The notes under the pieces are model-generated. The model was given only the letters and a program-made list of their open reading frames with translations, was not told the origin of the DNA and did no database searches. A DNA stretch of 64,000 bases from Campylobacter jejuni (GTDB taxonomy: Bacteria > Campylobacterota > Campylobacteria > Campylobacterales > Campylobacteraceae): assembly GCA_014305285.1 (NCBI GenBank), contig JACRSG010000002.1, positions 124,001 to 188,000 of the forward strand, given 5' to 3'. The position numbers were made by a program, and so were the translations under genes. Shown one piece after another: positions 58,883 through 64,000 of this stretch. The number at the start of each line of letters is the position of its first letter. Within the stretch, counting starts at the first letter, position 1.

Positions 58883-59950
58883 ATGAAGTTAAGTATCAAT
58901 AAAAATACTTTAGAATCTGCAGTGATTTTATGTAATGCTTATGTAGAAAAAAAAGACTCAAGCACCATTACTTCTCATCTTTTTTTTCATGCTAATGAAG
59001 ATAAACTCCTTATTAGAGCGAGTGATTATGAAATAGGTATTAGCTATAAGATAAAAAAAATCCGCGTAGAATCAAGTGGTTTTGCTACTGCAAATGCAAA
59101 AAGTATTACAGATGTTATTAAAAGCTTAAACAATGAAGAAGTTATTTTAGAAACCATTGATAATTTCTTATTTATAAGACAAAAAAGTACAAAATATAAA
59201 CTTCCTATGTTTAATCATGAAGACTTTCCAAATTTCCCAAACACAGAAGGAAAAAATCAATTTGACATTGATTCAAGTGATTTAAGTCGTTCTCTTAAAA
59301 AGATATTACCAAGTATTGATACAAATAACCCAAAATACTCTTTAAATGGTGCATTTTTAGACATAAAAACAGATAAAATTAACTTCGTAGGAACTGATAC
59401 AAAACGCCTTGCAATTTATACTCTAGAAAAAGCAAATAATCAAGAATTTAGCTTTAGTATCCCTAAAAAAGCTATCATGGAAATGCAAAAACTTTTCTAT
59501 GAAAAAATAGAAATTTTTTATGATCAAAATATGCTTATCGCTAAAAATGAAAATTTTGAATTCTTTACAAAACTTATCAATGATAAATTTCCAGATTATG
59601 AAAAAGTCATACCAAAAACTTTCAAACAAGAACTTAGCTTTTCAACCGAAGATTTTATAGATAGTCTTAAAAAAATTAACGTTGTAACTGAAAAAATGAA
59701 ACTTCATTTTAATAAAGATAAAATCATCTTTGAAGGCATAAGTTTAGACAATATGGAAGCAAAAACAGAGCTTGAAATTCAAACAGGAGTAAGTGAAGAA
59801 TTTAACCTCACTATAAAAATAAAATATTTACTTGATTTCTTAACTTCTATAGAAGAAGAAAAATTTACTTTAAGCGTAAATGAACCTAATTCAGCATTTA
59901 TAGTCAAATCTCAAGGACTATCAATGATTATCATGCCTATGATTTTATAA
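58883..59950 (+). CDS. dnaN: DNA polymerase III beta sliding clamp
   Basis: 355 residues in three clamp domains. C-terminal YLLDFL...MIIMPMIL form the hydrophobic partner-binding pocket region (usual end is MPM/L). Slightly shorter than E. coli (366). Starts after oriC with ribosome site CAAGGAG; followed by gyrB 27 bases on. Confidence 0.98.
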   Translation: MKLSINKNTLESAVILCNAYVEKKDSSTITSHLFFHANEDKLLIRASDYEIGISYKIKKIRVESSGFATANAKSITDVIKSLNNEEVILETIDNFLFIRQKSTKYKLPMFNHEDFPNFPNTEGKNQFDIDSSDLSRSLKKILPSIDTNNPKYSLNGAFLDIKTDKINFVGTDTKRLAIYTLEKANNQEFSFSIPKKAIMEMQKLFYEKIEIFYDQNMLIAKNENFEFFTKLINDKFPDYEKVIPKTFKQELSFSTEDFIDSLKKINVVTEKMKLHFNKDKIIFEGISLDNMEAKTELEIQTGVSEEFNLTIKIKYLLDFLTSIEEEKFTLSVNEPNSAFIVKSQGLSMIIMPMIL

Positions 59951-59968
59951 TAAAACAAGTAAAAATAA

Positions 59969-62287
<2,319 letters not shown>

Positions 62288-62320
62288 AATTTCTCATACT
62301 TAAATTCACAATTTTTATAA

Positions 62321-62372
62321 TTAAAGGAGTTTATGCTGTATTACATAAACTCCTTTAAAAATTTTTATTTAT
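62321..62372. terminator. strong bidirectional terminator between gyrB and actP
   Basis: Perfect 15-bp stem: arms 62321-62335 (TTAAAGGAGTTTATG) and 62344-62358, loop of eight bases, flanked by A and T tracts on both strands. It can stop both gyrB (plus) and the convergent symporter (minus). Confidence 0.92.
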
Positions 62373-64000
62373 CAATGCACTAAAGCTTCACTTACTCCTA
62401 TACCGCTTTGTGCTCTAAAATCTTGTGCTTCAAAACCTTCTTTATCTTTTTTAGCTCTCTTAGAATTATCAAGCTTTGATATGATATAAATTAATACAAA
62501 GGTTAAAGGCATTGAAAATAAAGCAGGGTGATCATAAGGAAAAATAGCCTCACTAAAACCAAAACTTTTTACCCATACACTAGGACTTAAAATTACAAGA
62601 GCAAGAACGACTATAAGTCCTATAAGTCCGCCCCAAAAAGCACCTTTAGTGGTGAGATTTTTCCAATAAATGCAGAGTAAAAGTATAGGAAAATTCACAC
62701 TTGCAGCGATAGCAAAAGCAAGCCCTACTGTAAAAGCAACATTTTGTTTTTCAAAAACAATGCCTAGTAAAATAGCAAAAATTCCTATAGCTATAGTTGC
62801 AATTTTTGTTATTCTCATCTCACTTTTGTGATCTATCTTGCCATCTTTAATTACATTAAGATATAAATCGTGGCTTATTGCTCCAGCTCCTGAAATCGCA
62901 AGTCCTGCAACTACTGCTAAAATGGTTGCAAAAGCTACAGCTGAAATAAATCCTAAGAATACATCTCCACCCAAAACATCAGCTAAAGTTACAGCAACCA
63001 TATTGGTAGATCCATTAAAACTTCCATTTGCATTGGTAAATTGCGGATTACCAAGTAAAAGTGCTATAGCACCAAAGCCTATGATGAAAGTCAGTATATA
63101 AAAGTACCCTATAAATCCTGTAGCCCAAAATACCGATTTTCTAGCTTCTTTAGCATCTTTTACAGTAAAAAATCGCATAAGTATATGAGGCAAACCCGCA
63201 GTTCCAAACATAAGAGCTAGACCCAAAGAAAGAGCTGAGACAGTATCAGGCAAAAAAGTCCCTGGTTTCATTATATTTTCGCCTTTTGGATGATTAGAAA
63301 TAGCTAAATCAAAATAATATTTTAAGTCAAATTTTGTAAGATATAAAATCATAACAGCCATAAAAGTAGTTCCTGCTAGAAGTAAAATGGCTTTGATAAT
63401 CTGCACCCAAGTGGTTGCGTGCATACCTCCAAAAGCTACATAACAAATCATTAAAATTCCTACTAAAATAACTGCAAAAGCGTAAGGCAAACCAAAAAGC
63501 AATTGTATCAATTGTCCTGCTCCTACCATTTGAGCAATAAGATAAAATATAATAACACTTAAAGCAGAAATAGCTGATATAACCCGTATAGGCTTAGCTT
63601 CTAAACGATAAGCTGTGATATCTGCGAAGGTAAATTTGCCAAGATTTCTAAATTTTTCTGCAATTAAAAACAAAACAATAGGCCAACCTACTAAAAAGCC
63701 TATAGAATAAATCAGTCCATCAAAACCATTGGTAAAAACCAAAGCAGTAATTCCAAGAAAGCTTGCTGCACTCATAAAATCACCTGCTATAGCCATACCA
63801 TTTTGCATACCCGTGATATTTCCCCCTGCAGTATAAAACCCACTCTTGGATTTGGATTTTTTGTTAGAATAATAGGTGATAAACAAAGTAGCTAAAACAA
63901 AAACTAGAAACATGCTAACGGCAGTTATATTTATAGATTTTTGATGAACTTCTCCCAAATCAAAACCAGCACTCAAAGCCAAATTAAAGATTAAACTTAA
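62372..64000 (-). CDS. actP: acetate/cation symporter ActP (partial, N-terminus outside window)
   Basis: At least 542 residues of the sodium:solute symporter family, open to the window end (the last codons inside are LSLIFN, likely the end of a signal-like first segment). It closely resembles E. coli Act[73 protein letters not shown] and [20 protein letters not shown]. It imports acetate. In NCTC 11168 I recall a different gene next to gyrB, so the placement here is notable. A yjcH partner, if any, would be beyond the edge. Confidence 0.93.
   Translation of the reverse strand, partial: LSLIFNLALSAGFDLGEVHQKSINITAVSMFLVFVLATLFITYYSNKKSKSKSGFYTAGGNITGMQNGMAIAGDFMSAASFLGITALVFTNGFDGLIYSIGFLVGWPIVLFLIAEKFRNLGKFTFADITAYRLEAKPIRVISAISALSVIIFYLIAQMVGAGQLIQLLFGLPYAFAVILVGILMICYVAFGGMHATTWVQIIKAILLLAGTTFMAVMILYLTKFDLKYYFDLAISNHPKGENIMKPGTFLPDTVSALSLGLALMFGTAGLPHILMRFFTVKDAKEARKSVFWATGFIGYFYILTFIIGFGAIALLLGNPQFTNANGSFNGSTNMVAVTLADVLGGDVFLGFISAVAFATILAVVAGLAISGAGAISHDLYLNVIKDGKIDHKSEMRITKIATIAIGIFAILLGIVFEKQNVAFTVGLAFAIAASVNFPILLLCIYWKNLTTKGAFWGGLIGLIVVLALVILSPSVWVKSFGFSEAIFPYDHPALFSMPLTFVLIYIISKLDNSKRAKKDKEGFEAQDFRAQSGIGVSEALVH

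Overview
This window is an AT-rich (roughly 30% GC) chromosomal segment whose gene content and order match the origin region of Campylobacter jejuni or a very close relative. The species call rests on the Ftr1/P19 iron operon, a CgpA-like glycoprotein with several D/E-X-N-X-S/T sequons, an S10-spc ribosomal cluster without rpmD, the futalosine-pathway gene mqnD, a sigma54-type flgE2 promoter, and dnaA-oriC-dnaN-gyrB. Strain-level statements rely on remembered reference gene order and are marked as such.

Layout. 1-2.1 kb: two tandem nhaA Na+/H+ antiporters (the distal one cut by the window edge). 2.2-3.1 kb: a small YjfB-type flagellar-associated protein and a decayed secreted-protein gene. 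3.2-11.4 kb: a tightly overlapping iron-uptake operon (ftr1, p19, a DUF2318/YHS membrane protein, two FtsX-like permeases, an ABC ATPase, two thioredoxin-like lipoproteins) behind a palindromic Fur-box-like operator. 11.4-12.4 kb: previously unexplained non-coding DNA that reads as a heavily frameshifted tyrosine recombinase followed by antitoxin and RelE/YafQ-type toxin fragments, abutting a five-tRNA cluster: a fossil integrated element. 12.9-26.1 kb: housekeeping and metabolic genes (exported DNA ligase, cgpA, ftsB-like, eno, recA, mqnD, fliQ, murB, cysQ, gltA, antiporter, bioB, topA). 26.3-27.6 kb: an MFS transporter. 27.6-37.4 kb: the S10-spc ribosomal operon with secY, driven by a near-consensus sigma70 promoter. 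37.5-42.9 kb: rluB, rnj, ksgA, a nucleoside phosphorylase-like gene, rlmN and a 32-residue membrane peptide. 42.9-43.8 kb: four tRNAs and a broken GNAT gene.

43.8-48.7 kb is leuABCD with a leucine-codon-rich leader peptide. 48.8-50.2 kb holds an unknown gene, queF and a gene relic. 50.1-53.8 kb is a sulfur-assimilation operon: a Cys/Met-containing leader peptide, metB/metY, a TsuA/YeeE-type thiosulfate transporter, a TusA/TsuB-type sulfur carrier and metA. The MetA carries Glu at the residue that distinguishes acetyl- from succinyl-transferases, so the operon looks like a thiosulfate-to-homocysteine module using O-acetylhomoserine. 54-56.7 kb is flgE2 with a structured 3' region. 56.8-64 kb is ruvC, dnaA, oriC, dnaN, gyrB and a partial actP acetate symporter.

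Most genes left of dnaA are on the minus strand, i.e. co-oriented with replication leaving the origin. No CRISPR array, intact insertion sequence or intact prophage is visible. The strongest candidates for new biology are the two amino-acid-responsive leader peptides, the thiosulfate module between metB and metA, the integrase/toxin-antitoxin fossil, the structured RNA downstream of flgE2, and a perfect 22-bp inverted repeat between ksgA and its divergent neighbour.
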